DNA of 64,000 nt from Novosphingobium resinovorum (GCF_001742225.1 NZ_CP017075.1:3440001-3504000); one strand, 5' to 3'. Counted from the first letter of the stretch, positions 33,521 to 43,490 are shown. A program made the numbers and translations. The notes: generated from the letters alone by a model not told the origin.

Positions 33521-34519
33521 TCAGGCACCCACGCGCCGGTCGCCGGTCGTCCTTGCCCAGTCCACTGCATCGGTGATCCCCTCTGCGCGATGGACCAGCG
33601 GGGAACCTTGCGTGAAGGCTTCCAGAAAGCGCGCGATCTTGCCGTAATGGTTGTCCAGAACCGCATGGGGGCGCCCCAGCAACAGCGACAGAATGTGGAC
33701 GTGGAGCCGATCGGTGACGATTGCCCGTCCTCGGGCGAGTTGCCGGAATCCGCGCTCGACCCGGTGCCGCGCCGCTGCCTCGTAAGCCGACGCGCGTGCG
33801 CTGGCAGGCGAAAGCGACGTCCACGCGCGCATGATCCCGGCTGCCTTGGCACGTCGCACGGCGGCGGTATCGTCGATCAGCCAATCCTCGACAGTGATGT
33901 CGGCAGGCAGGCCGATTGTATCCGATCGTTCCTTGTCCGTGCGCAGCATGGCCAGCACGTCGATGGAAGCAGGCGCGCCCTCCCGCTCCTCCATGGCGAA
34001 GGCGCTGTCCGGGCAGAGCTTGACCGCGCAGTCGAAATGGCGGCGGGCGAGGTCGAGCGAGGGAAGGTCGCGGACCAGCAGGGTGAAGTCGGGGTGCGCC
34101 GCTATCACGCGTGCGGTGCGGGCGATCCGCTCCGGGTCGCCGTAGTGAATCGACTGTGGCAGTTGCACGATACGGCGGTCGCCAAGGCGGGCGATCACAT
34201 CCTCGCGAAACGTCTGGTGATGGTTCCAGATATCGCCGAAATTGCCGCCCCCATGCAGGAACACGGTGCCTTCGGGAACTGCGGCGCGCATCGCCTCCTC
34301 ATCGAAATTGTCGAATGCACAGACATAACCGGGCGCTGCGCCGGCAAGTTTTCCCAGCAGTCGCAGTTCTCCCAGCCAGATCGCGGAATCGCCGACGTTG
34401 GCATGGTTCGGAAAGTCAAGGAGTGCAAAATCCGGAGAAGAATAAAGTGATATTGTTTCCGAAAGTTGATTTTCGAGTTCGACGATCAGGGGATTAAAAG
34501 AATTTAATCGAGTATTCAC
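33521..34519 (-). CDS. Polysaccharide pyruvyl transferase family protein (third of three)
   Basis: About 332 residues from the GTG at 34519; a TTG at 34528 adds three residues. Features: ALLDFPNHANVGDSAIWLGE, TVFLHGGGNFGDIW (GGGN), IVQLPQSIHYGD, LLVRDLPSLDLA and AIVTDRLHVHILSLLLGRPHAVLDNHYGK. This is the subgroup seen in succinoglycan- and other EPS-type clusters (ExoV-like). It converges with the acyltransferase gene and is divergent from the flippase gene. The first 15 codons are AT-rich compared with the rest. Confidence 0.87.
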   Translation of the reverse strand: MNTRLNSFNPLIVELENQLSETISLYSSPDFALLDFPNHANVGDSAIWLGELRLLGKLAGAAPGYVCAFDNFDEEAMRAAVPEGTVFLHGGGNFGDIWNHHQTFREDVIARLGDRRIVQLPQSIHYGDPERIARTARVIAAHPDFTLLVRDLPSLDLARRHFDCAVKLCPDSAFAMEEREGAPASIDVLAMLRTDKERSDTIGLPADITVEDWLIDDTAAVRRAKAAGIMRAWTSLSPASARASAYEAAARHRVERGFRQLARGRAIVTDRLHVHILSLLLGRPHAVLDNHYGKIARFLEAFTQGSPLVHRAEGITDAVDWARTTGDRRVGA

Positions 34520-34588
34520 GTAATTCAATTCCCGATTAAGCAGAGTCAGTATTGTCTCGCATCTGCGGCAATTCTATGCAAGTCCGGT

Positions 34589-36094
34589 ATGGCAAGAAAT
34601 CCGGAAATGGCCGGCGAAAGCAGGTTGAGCCGCCGCGCTGCCGGCGCTGTGGGGTGGAGCATCGTCCGCTTCGGTGGCGATCAGGTGTTCGCTTTCGTCA
34701 TTTTCGCGGCGCTGGCGCATCGATTGGATCCGGCGACCTTTGGTGTATTCATCGTCGGTCTTGCCGTGGCGGAAGTGGGCAAGATCATCGCGCAAGGCGG
34801 GTTGGTGAGCAGTCTCTACCGTGCTCCGGAGATTACCGCGCGTCTCGCCGACACGGTGTTCTGGGGCAACCTGGGCATGGCGCTGCTGGTCGCGATCACC
34901 TGTGTGGTGCTGCGCCATCCGTTGGCCGAGGCGATGGGCAGTCCCTCGGCGGCGCCGGTCGTGGCGGCGCTTGGATGCGTGGTGCCGGTTTCTGCAGCAG
35001 GGGCCTCGCACATGAGCCGCACGCTTCGCGCCTTCGGCCATCGCGCGCTGGCGATCCGTTCGCTTGGCGCGGGTGTGATCGGGGGCACGCTCGCCCTGCT
35101 GGCAGCACATGCGGGTTGGGGAGTCTGGGCGCTGGTGGCGCAGCGTTTTGCAAGCGAGACGATAGGCACCCTCGTCGCCTGGCACGCATTTCGCTGGAAG
35201 CCGGGTCTGCAGTTTTCCTGGACGACGCTGCGGGCGCAATGGCGGCTGGGAGCGGGCGTCGCCGGCTCGCAATTGCTGCTGGTGGCGCTCAACCGCACGC
35301 AGGACATGATTCTGGGCCACAGTATCGGGCCGGCGGCCGTAGGCGTCTACCGTACGGCATGGAAGTCGATCGAGGTCGTCGCGCAAGGGGTGATCAGCCC
35401 GTTCGCCAGCGTAGCCGTGCCGACGCTGGCGAAGTTGCAGCATGACTTGCCCGTGTTTCGGCGCGGCTACGTAAGAATGGTTTCGGCGACCGCGACAATC
35501 GCCTTTCCCGCGATAGCCGGGATCGGTGTGCTGGCCGATGCGCTGATACCTTTGCTGTTCGGTCCGCAATGGGTGCAAAGCGTGCCGGTTGCGAGGGTTC
35601 TGTGCCTGCTGGCCCCGCCGTTTGCGCTCAATTTCTTCGCCGATCCGGCACTGACGGTCCTCGGCAAGGCGGGCGTCATGGCCAGGTTGGCGGGAATCCA
35701 GCTTGTCCTGACCGTGTTGTTCTGCCTCGCTGCCGCCCCATACGGGCTGGTCTGGTTCGCGGCGGCATATGTCTTGCGGGCCTATGTCACGCTGGCGCTG
35801 CAACTCGGGCTGCTGCAGCGGGCGACCGGAGTGCGCGCGATCGAGGTGCTTGCTGGCATAGCCCCGCCCTTGGGTGCGGCGGTGGTCATGGCGATCGTCG
35901 TGTGGGGTACTGGCGATACCATGCCGGTCGATGGCGGACCCAGGAGTCTCCCGGCCCTTGCTCGCATGGTGTTTCTTGTGACTCAGGGAGTGCTCGTCTA
36001 TGTAGGCGTGCTGCTGGCCCTGATGGGCCGTTCACGCCGGATGGAACTGGCGACCTTCCTGCGCGGCCTCAGGCCTGCGAGGCGAACGTCCTGA
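34589..36094 (+). CDS. Wzx-type polysaccharide flippase
   Basis: A 501-residue protein with 12-14 predicted helices. It begins RRAAGAVGWSIVRFGGDQVFAFVIF and has ALAHRLDPATFGVFIVGLAVAEVGKIIAQGGL, both typical of the polysaccharide transporter (MOP/oligosaccharide flippase) family, and ALNRTQDMILGHSIGPAAVGVYRTAWK. It should move lipid-linked repeat units across the inner membrane. It converges with the Wzy gene, their stops 5 bases apart. Confidence 0.9.
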   Translation: MARNPEMAGESRLSRRAAGAVGWSIVRFGGDQVFAFVIFAALAHRLDPATFGVFIVGLAVAEVGKIIAQGGLVSSLYRAPEITARLADTVFWGNLGMALLVAITCVVLRHPLAEAMGSPSAAPVVAALGCVVPVSAAGASHMSRTLRAFGHRALAIRSLGAGVIGGTLALLAAHAGWGVWALVAQRFASETIGTLVAWHAFRWKPGLQFSWTTLRAQWRLGAGVAGSQLLLVALNRTQDMILGHSIGPAAVGVYRTAWKSIEVVAQGVISPFASVAVPTLAKLQHDLPVFRRGYVRMVSATATIAFPAIAGIGVLADALIPLLFGPQWVQSVPVARVLCLLAPPFALNFFADPALTVLGKAGVMARLAGIQLVLTVLFCLAAAPYGLVWFAAAYVLRAYVTLALQLGLLQRATGVRAIEVLAGIAPPLGAAVVMAIVVWGTGDTMPVDGGPRSLPALARMVFLVTQGVLVYVGVLLALMGRSRRMELATFLRGLRPARRTS

Positions 36095-36099
36095 TTGAT

Positions 36100-37548
36100 T
36101 CAGGCCGCACCGACACGGGAAAGCGGCTGATCCGCGCGCGCTGCAACCCTCGACCTGTCGCCGCGACCGGCGCGCAGTGCGATGGCGCTCCCGGAAAGGA
36201 CGGCGAAAGTAAGCCCGGGATCGCAGCTTGGAGAAGACACCGAAGCCACGCCCACCCCCACGAGCACCGACCACGCGGCAGCCGCGCCGACATCGCGGTC
36301 TCGGTCGCAACTGCGGCTCCAGGTCGATGCGGCGAGCGGGGCAAAGGCGCGGACCACATGCAGCACGAATGTACAGGCGCCGATGATGCCGGTCGAGCCG
36401 AGGATCGCGGTGATGAGGCTCGACGAGCGGAACGAACCCGGTCCGATGCCCAGCCCGTGCGAGGCGACGAACGCGGTTAGGCCCTGTCCCGCCCAGAACA
36501 ACCGCTGCCGACCGGAAAAGGAATCGGCCTTGTCCAGCGTCATGTGCTCCAGAAGTCGTTGCATCGATGCGGCGAGCGCGGGTTCCAGCACCAGCAAGGC
36601 GCTGACCGCGATGATCGCCGCAAGGCCTGCGAGAGACAGCCATGCAAGCCGGTCAGGAGGCAGCAGGTGCGGCGTTGTCGCGATGCGCAGCACCATGACG
36701 GCAGCGAATAGCGCCAATCCGACGTAGGCCGTCGATGACGTACTGGTGATCAGCGCGATGCCGAGCAGCAGCGCGGCCGGGCCGTTCCATCGGGGATCGA
36801 CGCGGCGTAGCCAGCATTCGAAGGTGAATACGAACCAGACGACGGCAAAGCTCGCGAAGGAGGATGCCTCGGGCCACAGACCGTTTATGCGCACGCCCCA
36901 TTCATGATCGAGCTGGGCGTAGTTGCCGTTGCGGAAGAAGTGGAAGAGGGCCTCTGCCGGGGTTCCGCGCAGCGCCACCCCGGCGAAACCCGAAAGGGCG
37001 TGCGCGATGCCGATCAGCGCGCCGATCCGGGCCAGCGTTCGCCCGCCGTGCGGCCGGTGCCGCAATACCGCACAAGCCGCCAATGCCATCGTCATCGTGC
37101 CCGTCATGTATGCGGCGGTCGTCAGGTTCTGGGTCGTGAAACGCAGGGGTTCTGCGGCAAGAATCCGGGCGAGCTGGGTGCCGTAGCGGGCGCGGATCTG
37201 GCCTCGCAGCGGGGTTACGTCGATCTCTCCGGCGAAGATGCGCGGCAGCACTAGGGCGGCGAGGACCCCGTAGGCGACGAAGACGATCAGCCAGGTGTTG
37301 CCGCGCACTGCGGCGGCCAGATTGGCACCGCTCACGCCTCCCGGGGCCAGGCAGCGCAGCAACAGGAATCCCAGCGCGAAGTGTGCCGGCGAGATCGACG
37401 AGCCCCCCAGCGCCGTAAGGTTGAGGGCCGCCGAGCCGCCGAGCAATGTCGCCCCCATCACCAGCGCGAACAGCGCGCGCACGGTTCCGAAGGCGAACAG
37501 CGCCAGCGCGACGAACAGTTCGATCGTTCCGATGACGGTCAGTTCCAT
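36100..37548 (-). CDS. Wzy-type polymerase / O-antigen ligase-like membrane protein
   Basis: A 482-residue protein with 10-12 hydrophobic segments and a large periplasmic loop (about residues 100-160), as in Wzy/WaaL proteins. Landmarks are VRINGLWPEASSFASFAVVWF and the motif near SFSGRQRLFWAGQGLTAFVASHGLGIGPGSFRSSS, typical of the second periplasmic loop. It would join repeat units into the polymer. The C-terminal 30 residues are basic and probably cytoplasmic. It is followed 13 bases later, upstream on the same strand, by the family-4 glycosyltransferase. Confidence 0.82.
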   Translation of the reverse strand: MELTVIGTIELFVALALFAFGTVRALFALVMGATLLGGSAALNLTALGGSSISPAHFALGFLLLRCLAPGGVSGANLAAAVRGNTWLIVFVAYGVLAALVLPRIFAGEIDVTPLRGQIRARYGTQLARILAAEPLRFTTQNLTTAAYMTGTMTMALAACAVLRHRPHGGRTLARIGALIGIAHALSGFAGVALRGTPAEALFHFFRNGNYAQLDHEWGVRINGLWPEASSFASFAVVWFVFTFECWLRRVDPRWNGPAALLLGIALITSTSSTAYVGLALFAAVMVLRIATTPHLLPPDRLAWLSLAGLAAIIAVSALLVLEPALAASMQRLLEHMTLDKADSFSGRQRLFWAGQGLTAFVASHGLGIGPGSFRSSSLITAILGSTGIIGACTFVLHVVRAFAPLAASTWSRSCDRDRDVGAAAAWSVLVGVGVASVSSPSCDPGLTFAVLSGSAIALRAGRGDRSRVAARADQPLSRVGAA

Positions 37549-37561
37549 GCCCGTGTTTCCG

Positions 37562-38704
37562 TCAGATCAACGATCGCAGGATGCCGGCGTCGAATGCGGC
37601 GGGCGCGAACCGGCGTGCCTGGATCATGGCGAGTTCCGGGTCGAAGGACGGCAACCAGTCCTCGAACCGGGATACCGCTTCGCTCAATGAATCGACGGTC
37701 TGTCGGTCGAAAAACAGGCCGGTCTGGCGATCGACGACGGTGTCGAGCGCGCCGCCCTTGCCGAAGGCCAACACCGGCCGGCCCGAAGCCATTACTTCGA
37801 CCGGGACGATCCCAAAATCCTCCTCGGCCGTGAAGACGAAGCCGCGGCAGCGGGCGTAGTGTCGGCGCAGGCTGGCGAAGTCGAGGCGGGGGATTATCGT
37901 CACGGTAGAGCCTGCCATTCGCCGCAGGCTTGCTGCCATCGGCCCGTCACCCACCACGGTCAATGGCAGGCCCAGGCGGTTGAAAGCCTCGACCGCAAGG
38001 TCCGGGCGCTTGTAGGGCACCAGTTGCCCGACCCACAGGTAGCTATCGTCGATCTCGTGGGAGGCGGCGAAAAGGTCTACGTCGACCGGCGGATGGACGA
38101 CCGTGGAAGGCATCCGCCAGGCGCGTTCGATACGGCGCTGGATGAAATGCGAATTGGCGACGTAGCGATCGACGCGCGATGCCGATGCCACGTCCCAGGT
38201 ACGCAGGCGATGGAACAGGAACGGCATCACCGCGCGGTTCAGCGGCCCCGTCCCTTCGCGGTACTGGTGGTAGTGGTCCCACAAGTAGCGCATCGGCGAA
38301 TGGACATAGCACAAATGCATGGCGTCGGGATCGGTTATGACGCCTTTCGCCGGGCCGCTTTCGCTGCTGATGACCAGATCGTAGCCCCGCAGGTCCAGTT
38401 CCTCGAGCGCCATGGGCATGAGCGGCAGGTATTTCTGGTAGTGCCTGCGTGCTCCGGGCAGCTTCTGGATGAAGCTGGTGGTCACTTTGCGCCCGGCGAT
38501 GGTGCGAGAGACGCGCGCCGGATCGTAGACGTGGGTAAAAATGTCGGCTTGGGGGAAAAGCCGCAGCAATCGCTCGATCACCCGCTCGCCGCCGCGCATC
38601 GTGACCAGCCAGTAATGCACGATCGCCACCTTGCGGAAGCGCTGGCGAACGTGGTCGAGAAGGCCGTCGTCGCCGTCTTCCGGGACCGGTCGCAGGTTAA
38701 GCAT
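37562..38704 (-). CDS. Glycosyltransferase family 4 protein
   Basis: A 380-residue protein. It has KVAIVHYWLVTMRGGERVIERLLRLF, the WbaZ/GumH-like opening, then LCYVHSPMRYLWDHYH, SYLWVGQLVPYKRPDLAVEAFNRL and FGIVPVEVMASGRPVLAF. The homologues often transfer mannose or a related sugar. Its ATG overlaps the end of the tyrosine kinase gene (ATGCTTAA), so it is in the same operon. Confidence 0.88.
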   Translation of the reverse strand: MLNLRPVPEDGDDGLLDHVRQRFRKVAIVHYWLVTMRGGERVIERLLRLFPQADIFTHVYDPARVSRTIAGRKVTTSFIQKLPGARRHYQKYLPLMPMALEELDLRGYDLVISSESGPAKGVITDPDAMHLCYVHSPMRYLWDHYHQYREGTGPLNRAVMPFLFHRLRTWDVASASRVDRYVANSHFIQRRIERAWRMPSTVVHPPVDVDLFAASHEIDDSYLWVGQLVPYKRPDLAVEAFNRLGLPLTVVGDGPMAASLRRMAGSTVTIIPRLDFASLRRHYARCRGFVFTAEEDFGIVPVEVMASGRPVLAFGKGGALDTVVDRQTGLFFDRQTVDSLSEAVSRFEDWLPSFDPELAMIQARRFAPAAFDAGILRSLI

Positions 38705-40850
38705 AGTAGTCCTTGTACGCCTTGTAGAACGCGTTCTCGTCGAGGCCGAAGGCGGCCTGCTTGCGTACGTCCACGCGGGTGAGGATGGCGCCGGCGAGGC
38801 CGACCGCGCCTTCCGGGAGCAGCCTCAGCAGCGACCGGATCGCGGCTTCCGGGGTACGGCGCCAGCGCGCGGCGATGACTGCCGCGTCGGCCTTGCCCAG
38901 CAGCAGTCGGGCATCGGCCATCGGCAGCACCGGCGCGGTGTCCATGATGACGGCGTCGAATCCCTGTCCCGCAGCGGCCAGCAGCGCATCCATGGCAGGA
39001 CCCGTGAGCAGCGCGTGGTCTTCCTCGCGTGCGGCGCTGAGAGGCAGGATCGAAAGCCCGGTGCGCGGGTCGATGACGATCGCGTCCTCCAGCCTGGCAT
39101 CGCCGCGCAGCACCTCCAGCAGGCCGATTTCGCGCGTGCCGCCGATCCATCGACTGACCCCGCGGCGCCGCACGTCGCAGTCGATCAGGAGTATCGCATC
39201 GGAGGCCCCGGCCATCGACCGGGCGAGACACAGGGCCACGGTGGTCTTGCCCTCTGCGGGAAGGGCCGACGTCACTGCAATGATCCTGGGACTTTCGACA
39301 GCGAAGGCGATCGAGGCGCGCAGGTTGCGAAACGCCTCCGCAAAAGCGGAGCGCGGCTGTTCGACCACCGCATCGACCGGATCACCGCGCGCCTTGCGGC
39401 TGGCCACGGAACCAAGTTCGGGGATCGAGCACAAGTAGCGCAAGCCGAGGCGTCGTTCGATCTCCTCGCCGGTCGTGAAGCCGCTGAACATCAGTTCCGC
39501 CGCGATGGCGCAGACAAGGCCCAGACCCAGACCGATGGCACCGGCCAGTACCATGTTGAGCAGGATATCGGGGCGGGCCGGCCTGTCGCTTGGCTGAGCG
39601 GGATGGAGCACCCGGGCTTGCGGCTGGCGAATGCCTATGCGGGCGGCGAGTTCCTTGTATCGCCCCAGATAGCTTTCGTAGAGCTGGCGCGAAGCCTGCG
39701 CGCGTTGCTCAAGGTCCTGCAGATCAACCATCGCCACGTTGTCGCGGCGAAGCGCACCTTCCGATGCACGCAGCGAGCCGGACAGCGAACCAAGGCGCCG
39801 CTGTGATACTGCCGCCTTGGCGGAAAGGTTCGAAACCACCCGGCCGATTTCCTCGGCGATTTGGGCATCCACCGAAGCGAGTTGGCTTCGCGCGCGCTGG
39901 AGGTCCGGGTGGCGCGGTCCGTACTTGCTGGAAAGAGATGCTATTTCGGCAGCATAGGCGGACTGCTGCTGTCGCAACGAGGCGATCACCGGAGAGCCGA
40001 GCGATTCGCCCACATCCTCCCCGCTCGATCCCGAGCCGAGTTGCTGGCGGGCGGTCGCCAGGCGAGCAGCGTCTTCGGCTGCCTGCGCCCGTGCCGAGGT
40101 GACCTCCTGGTTGTAGGCCGAGATTTCCTGCTCGGTCAGCGAGCGGTCGCTGGTGCTTGGCAGGTCGTGCGCGAGGCGATAGTGCGAGAGGACGGCGGCG
40201 TCGGCGGAGGCCTGCGTGCTTGCCTTGGCCATGCGCGCGCCGATCTCGCGTAAGGCGCGGGTGTCTGCGGCTTCCTTCTCGGTCACGCCGCCTTCGGTGT
40301 ACTGGGCGGCGAAGGCGTTGGCGATCCGCGCGGCTTCCTGCGCATCTTCGCTCTCGAAGCTGACGGAAAGCGTGTAGGTCGCACCCGAGCGGAAGGCGGA
40401 TACGCCGCCCGCGACATAGTCGATCGCTGCCTGCCGCGCTTGCGCAGCAGTGCGGTCGTCCCTGGCGAAGCGGCGGGGAAGGGCAAGTCGATCGACGACC
40501 GCGGCGACGTTGTCGCTTGATGTGATCACTTCGACTTGCGTGTCTATCCAGGTCTCGCCCATGCCTCCCTGGGCCGCGAGGCGATCCTCGTCGGTCAGCG
40601 GGGCGATGGGCTCCACTTTGGGGTCGAGCGTAATCTCGGCGGTCGCGAGGTAAGTGGGGGTCCGCGTCGCGGTAAGGGCGAAACCGGCGGCCAGGGATGC
40701 GAGAAGCATTCCGAGCATGATGGGCCAGCGGCGGCGAAGGAATGCGATCAGGATGCCGGGATCGATCCGGTCCGGGGTTTCGGCGGCGCCCGGCCGAACC
40801 GGCGGAACGATGACCCCCGGCGGGGGCGCAAGAACGATAGGTTGATTCAC
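38697..40850 (-). CDS. Wzc-type polysaccharide co-polymerase and tyrosine autokinase
   Basis: A 717-residue protein starting with GTG at 40850. A Wzz domain with two membrane helices (RRRWPIMLGMLLASLAAGFAL and ILLNMVLAGAIGLGLGLVCAIAAELM) encloses a long coiled coil (about 190-400). The cytoplasmic BY-kinase has Walker A (SALPAEGKTT), Walker A' (ILLIDCDVRR) and Walker B (AVIMDTAP). The C-terminal tyrosine cluster is FYKAYKDYYA. Phosphorylation there controls chain length and export together with the Wza-like protein, which is divergent from it. Confidence 0.94.
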   Translation of the reverse strand: MNQPIVLAPPPGVIVPPVRPGAAETPDRIDPGILIAFLRRRWPIMLGMLLASLAAGFALTATRTPTYLATAEITLDPKVEPIAPLTDEDRLAAQGGMGETWIDTQVEVITSSDNVAAVVDRLALPRRFARDDRTAAQARQAAIDYVAGGVSAFRSGATYTLSVSFESEDAQEAARIANAFAAQYTEGGVTEKEAADTRALREIGARMAKASTQASADAAVLSHYRLAHDLPSTSDRSLTEQEISAYNQEVTSARAQAAEDAARLATARQQLGSGSSGEDVGESLGSPVIASLRQQQSAYAAEIASLSSKYGPRHPDLQRARSQLASVDAQIAEEIGRVVSNLSAKAAVSQRRLGSLSGSLRASEGALRRDNVAMVDLQDLEQRAQASRQLYESYLGRYKELAARIGIRQPQARVLHPAQPSDRPARPDILLNMVLAGAIGLGLGLVCAIAAELMFSGFTTGEEIERRLGLRYLCSIPELGSVASRKARGDPVDAVVEQPRSAFAEAFRNLRASIAFAVESPRIIAVTSALPAEGKTTVALCLARSMAGASDAILLIDCDVRRRGVSRWIGGTREIGLLEVLRGDARLEDAIVIDPRTGLSILPLSAAREEDHALLTGPAMDALLAAAGQGFDAVIMDTAPVLPMADARLLLGKADAAVIAARWRRTPEAAIRSLLRLLPEGAVGLAGAILTRVDVRKQAAFGLDENAFYKAYKDYYA

Positions 40851-41110
40851 TCTGATGCCACCCCTGTTTTCCGTGCCACTTCATCGGCCCGTCGGAATCG
40901 GGTGCAGTTTCGGCTTTTTTGTTTGAGTGGCGCAAGTATATGTCGGAAGTTTACAAAAATGTAACGATTTCAGTTTTGAAATATTCAAAAATTATTCTAC
41001 AAAATTGCCGAATATTTTGAATTTCATTTTTGTAATTGGAGTATTCCATCGCGCGGGGGTCTGATCGCCACACGATGTGCGACGCACGGGGAAGGAGATT
41101 CGGGCACGTG
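40851..41110. promoter_or_regulatory. AT-rich divergent promoter region between wzc- and wza-like genes
   Basis: 260 bases without a gene. The centre (40915-41040) is very AT-rich and holds an imperfect inverted repeat: TGAAATATTCAAAA near 40977 and TTTTGAATTTCA near 41015. Such a layout fits divergent promoters for the export genes and possibly a regulator site. I cannot name the regulator. Confidence 0.55.
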
Positions 41111-41704
41111 ATGAGGATCTGCAATCCGTACCGCCGCATAATCGATATAGCGGCAATCTGCGGCGCGGCGCTGTCGATACAGGGTTGCGCCGCAACGGGC
41201 ACAGCGCCGATGAGCGCCGCCGAAGCGCGCTTGGGGCTCGATACCTATCGTCTCGGCGCGGGCGACAAGCTGCGCGTGACGGTCTACAACGAACCCAATC
41301 TTTCGGGTGAATATGCCGTGTCCAGCGCGGGCAAGATCGCGTTTCCGCTGGTCGGCATGGTCGATGCGGCCGGGCAGACAGTGGAAGACCTGTCGCACGC
41401 CCTTACCCTCCGCATTGCGGACGGCTACATGACAGATCCGAAAGTCAGCGTCGAAGTTCTCAACTATCGACCGTACTATATTCTGGGAGAAGTCCAGAAG
41501 CCGGGGCAATATCCTTACGTTGCTGGCATGTCGATCGAGCAGGCGGTGGCGGCTGCGGGCGGGTTCAGCTACCGCGCCAATGCGGGGCGGGTGAACCTTC
41601 GCCGAATGCCCGGCGCGGCGGAGAAGTCGGTCCAAATCAATGCCGGACAGATCGTCGTGGTCATGCCGGGCGATACGATACGCGTTCTTGAGCGTTACTT
41701 CTGA
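41111..41704 (+). CDS. Wza/GumB-type polysaccharide export lipoprotein
   Basis: About 197 residues. AAGGAG lies upstream; GTG at 41108 directly before the ATG is an alternative start. The lipobox is LSIQGC (IDIAAICGAALSIQGCAATG), so it is an outer-membrane lipoprotein. The poly-export domain follows (LGLDTYRLGAGDKLRVTVYNEPNLSGEYAVSSAGKI) with a SLBB domain (YYILGEVQKPGQYPYVAGMSIEQAVAAAGGF). It is the short GumB-like form without the long C-terminal barrel of E. coli Wza; the separate beta-barrel gene at 44608 may complete the channel. Confidence 0.92.
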   Translation: MRICNPYRRIIDIAAICGAALSIQGCAATGTAPMSAAEARLGLDTYRLGAGDKLRVTVYNEPNLSGEYAVSSAGKIAFPLVGMVDAAGQTVEDLSHALTLRIADGYMTDPKVSVEVLNYRPYYILGEVQKPGQYPYVAGMSIEQAVAAAGGFSYRANAGRVNLRRMPGAAEKSVQINAGQIVVVMPGDTIRVLERYF

Positions 41705-41807
41705 CCCTTTCGACGGGTCCTTCGGGTAAGCAAAGACAAAAACAAGTGTTCAATTGTTGCGGGCTCGGCCGGAATGGCCGGGCTCGCGCGATTTTGGGTT
41801 GTTCAGT

Positions 41808-43490
41808 TCAGAGGCGGATCACCCTGTCTGCCAGCGTCACGCTGGCCGGCCGGTGCGTGATGAGCAGTACCGTGCGTCCATGGAGAATCCGGGCGCATGT
41901 TTCAACGAAGCGCTCTTCGCCCTCCGGATCGTACATCGACGTCGCTTCGTCGAGGATCACGATCGGGGCGTCCTTCAGCAGCGCGCGGGCAAGCGCAATG
42001 CGCTGGCCCTGGCCGCCGGACAGGCGCACTCCGTGATCGCCGATCCCGGTATCGAAGCCTTGCGGCAGCGCCTGGATGAAGTCGTAGGCATCGGCGCGGC
42101 GTGCAGCCGCCTCGATTTCGGCCGCACTCGCCCCGTGGCGGCCGAAGGCGATGTTCTCGCGCACGGTGCTGCTGACAAGTTCGGGGCGCTGCGGTACGAG
42201 GGCGATCTGGCGGCGCAGGGTTTCCACTGCAACGCCGGTGATGTCGTGGCCGTCGAGCATGATGCGGCCGGAGCGGCAATCGTACAGCCGCAGCAACAGG
42301 GCGACGAGTGTAGTTTTGCCGATGCCGTTCCCGCCGAGGATGGCCACTTTCTCGCCCGGTGCGATGGTGAGGTCGAAGCCGCTCAACACCGGCGGTCGGC
42401 CGGGATAGGCGAAATCGACTCCTTCGAAGCGGATTTCTCCATTCAGGTGGGGGAGGCGCGCAGCCGGGGCATAGCCGGGTTCGGCGCCGGCCGCGAGCAC
42501 CTGGGCCATGCGCGCGAGGATGCCGCGTGTCACCTGCACCTGGCTCCAGCTTTCGGCCAGAGCGGCCACGGGCCGCGTGAGCAGGGCGGCGTAAAACAGG
42601 AAGGAGAACAGTTCCTGCGTGGCAAGGCGGCCTCGATGAATGTGATCGCCGACCATCAGCAACAGCGCCAGCGCGGCCAGCGCGGCCACGAGCGTGCCCA
42701 CCGGCTCCACCAGCGCTTCCATCCGGTTGAGGCGTACCGACACGCGGCGGGCGGCATCTACCCGCCGGCGATACCGGGCATGTTCCGGTTCTTCGCGCGT
42801 GAACGTCTTGATGGCGGCGATGACGCCGAGATTGTCCTCGGCGAGAGCGAGGACACGGGCTTCCGCTTCCTGTTCGCGTGCCCCCAGATCCCGAAGACGG
42901 CGGCCGACCAGCTTGAGGAGGATGACGTAAGTGGGCACCAGCACCGGCACCAGCAGGGCAAGGGCAGGGTCGATCCGCAGCATCAGCAATGCGGCGCCTG
43001 CGGCAGTCACCAGCAGGGGCGGTATCGCGACCAGCGTACCGGTCAGGAAATGGCCGAGATGGGCGACCTCGCTGGTGATCAGAGCAAGCACGTCGCCGTG
43101 CCGGTGCGCGACGTGCCAGCTCATCGGCAACCTTTGGAGATGCGCATAGAGACTTGAGCGCAAGTCGGCGAGAATGCGCGCAGCCGTTTCGCCCGATACG
43201 ATCTGCACTACCGCCCCCAGCGCGGCGGATGCCACGATCGCTCCGACCAGCAGGGCGACGAGCCGCACGGTCCCGGTCGAGCCGGCTTCCACGAGATGTC
43301 CAGCAAGGGTTCCCGCGAGCCAGGGGATGGTAAGGGTCGTTCCCGAGCCCGCCAGGGTCAGTGCCGCGACAAGCGCCAGAGCGCGGGCATGCGGCCGCGC
43401 GAGGGCAAGGATCAGGCGAATCTGCGTCGGGCCATCGGCATCCGACGCCGGTTTGTGGGCTTCTTCGATGGAACGGCGGGCCGTGTACAT
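41808..43490 (-). CDS. ABC transporter, fused permease and ATPase (MsbA/ABCB type)
   Basis: A 560-residue half-transporter. Six membrane helices lie in the first 320 residues, then the ATPase with Walker A (ILGGNGIGKTTL), the signature LSGGQGQRIALARALL, Walker B (IVILDEATSM; MYDPEG replaces the usual SALD) and the H-loop (LLITHRP). The start at 43490 (MYTARRSIEEAHKP) is 5 bases after the hydrolase stop. It closes the barrel-hydrolase-exporter operon at the right end of the EPS locus. Export of the polymer precursor, a lipid or a peptide is possible. Confidence 0.88.
   Translation of the reverse strand: MYTARRSIEEAHKPASDADGPTQIRLILALARPHARALALVAALTLAGSGTTLTIPWLAGTLAGHLVEAGSTGTVRLVALLVGAIVASAALGAVVQIVSGETAARILADLRSSLYAHLQRLPMSWHVAHRHGDVLALITSEVAHLGHFLTGTLVAIPPLLVTAAGAALLMLRIDPALALLVPVLVPTYVILLKLVGRRLRDLGAREQEAEARVLALAEDNLGVIAAIKTFTREEPEHARYRRRVDAARRVSVRLNRMEALVEPVGTLVAALAALALLLMVGDHIHRGRLATQELFSFLFYAALLTRPVAALAESWSQVQVTRGILARMAQVLAAGAEPGYAPAARLPHLNGEIRFEGVDFAYPGRPPVLSGFDLTIAPGEKVAILGGNGIGKTTLVALLLRLYDCRSGRIMLDGHDITGVAVETLRRQIALVPQRPELVSSTVRENIAFGRHGASAAEIEAAARRADAYDFIQALPQGFDTGIGDHGVRLSGGQGQRIALARALLKDAPIVILDEATSMYDPEGEERFVETCARILHGRTVLLITHRPASVTLADRVIRL

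Noticed and set aside
34494..34507. A CtrA-type TTAA...TTAA site
   Set aside because: The spacer is 6 bases, not 7, and it lies inside the start of the pyruvyl transferase coding region.
41808..43490. The ABC exporter as the McjD-type lasso peptide transporter
   Set aside because: It lies more than 20 kb from the lasso genes in an operon with a beta-barrel and a wall hydrolase. Nothing in its sequence ties it to the peptide.
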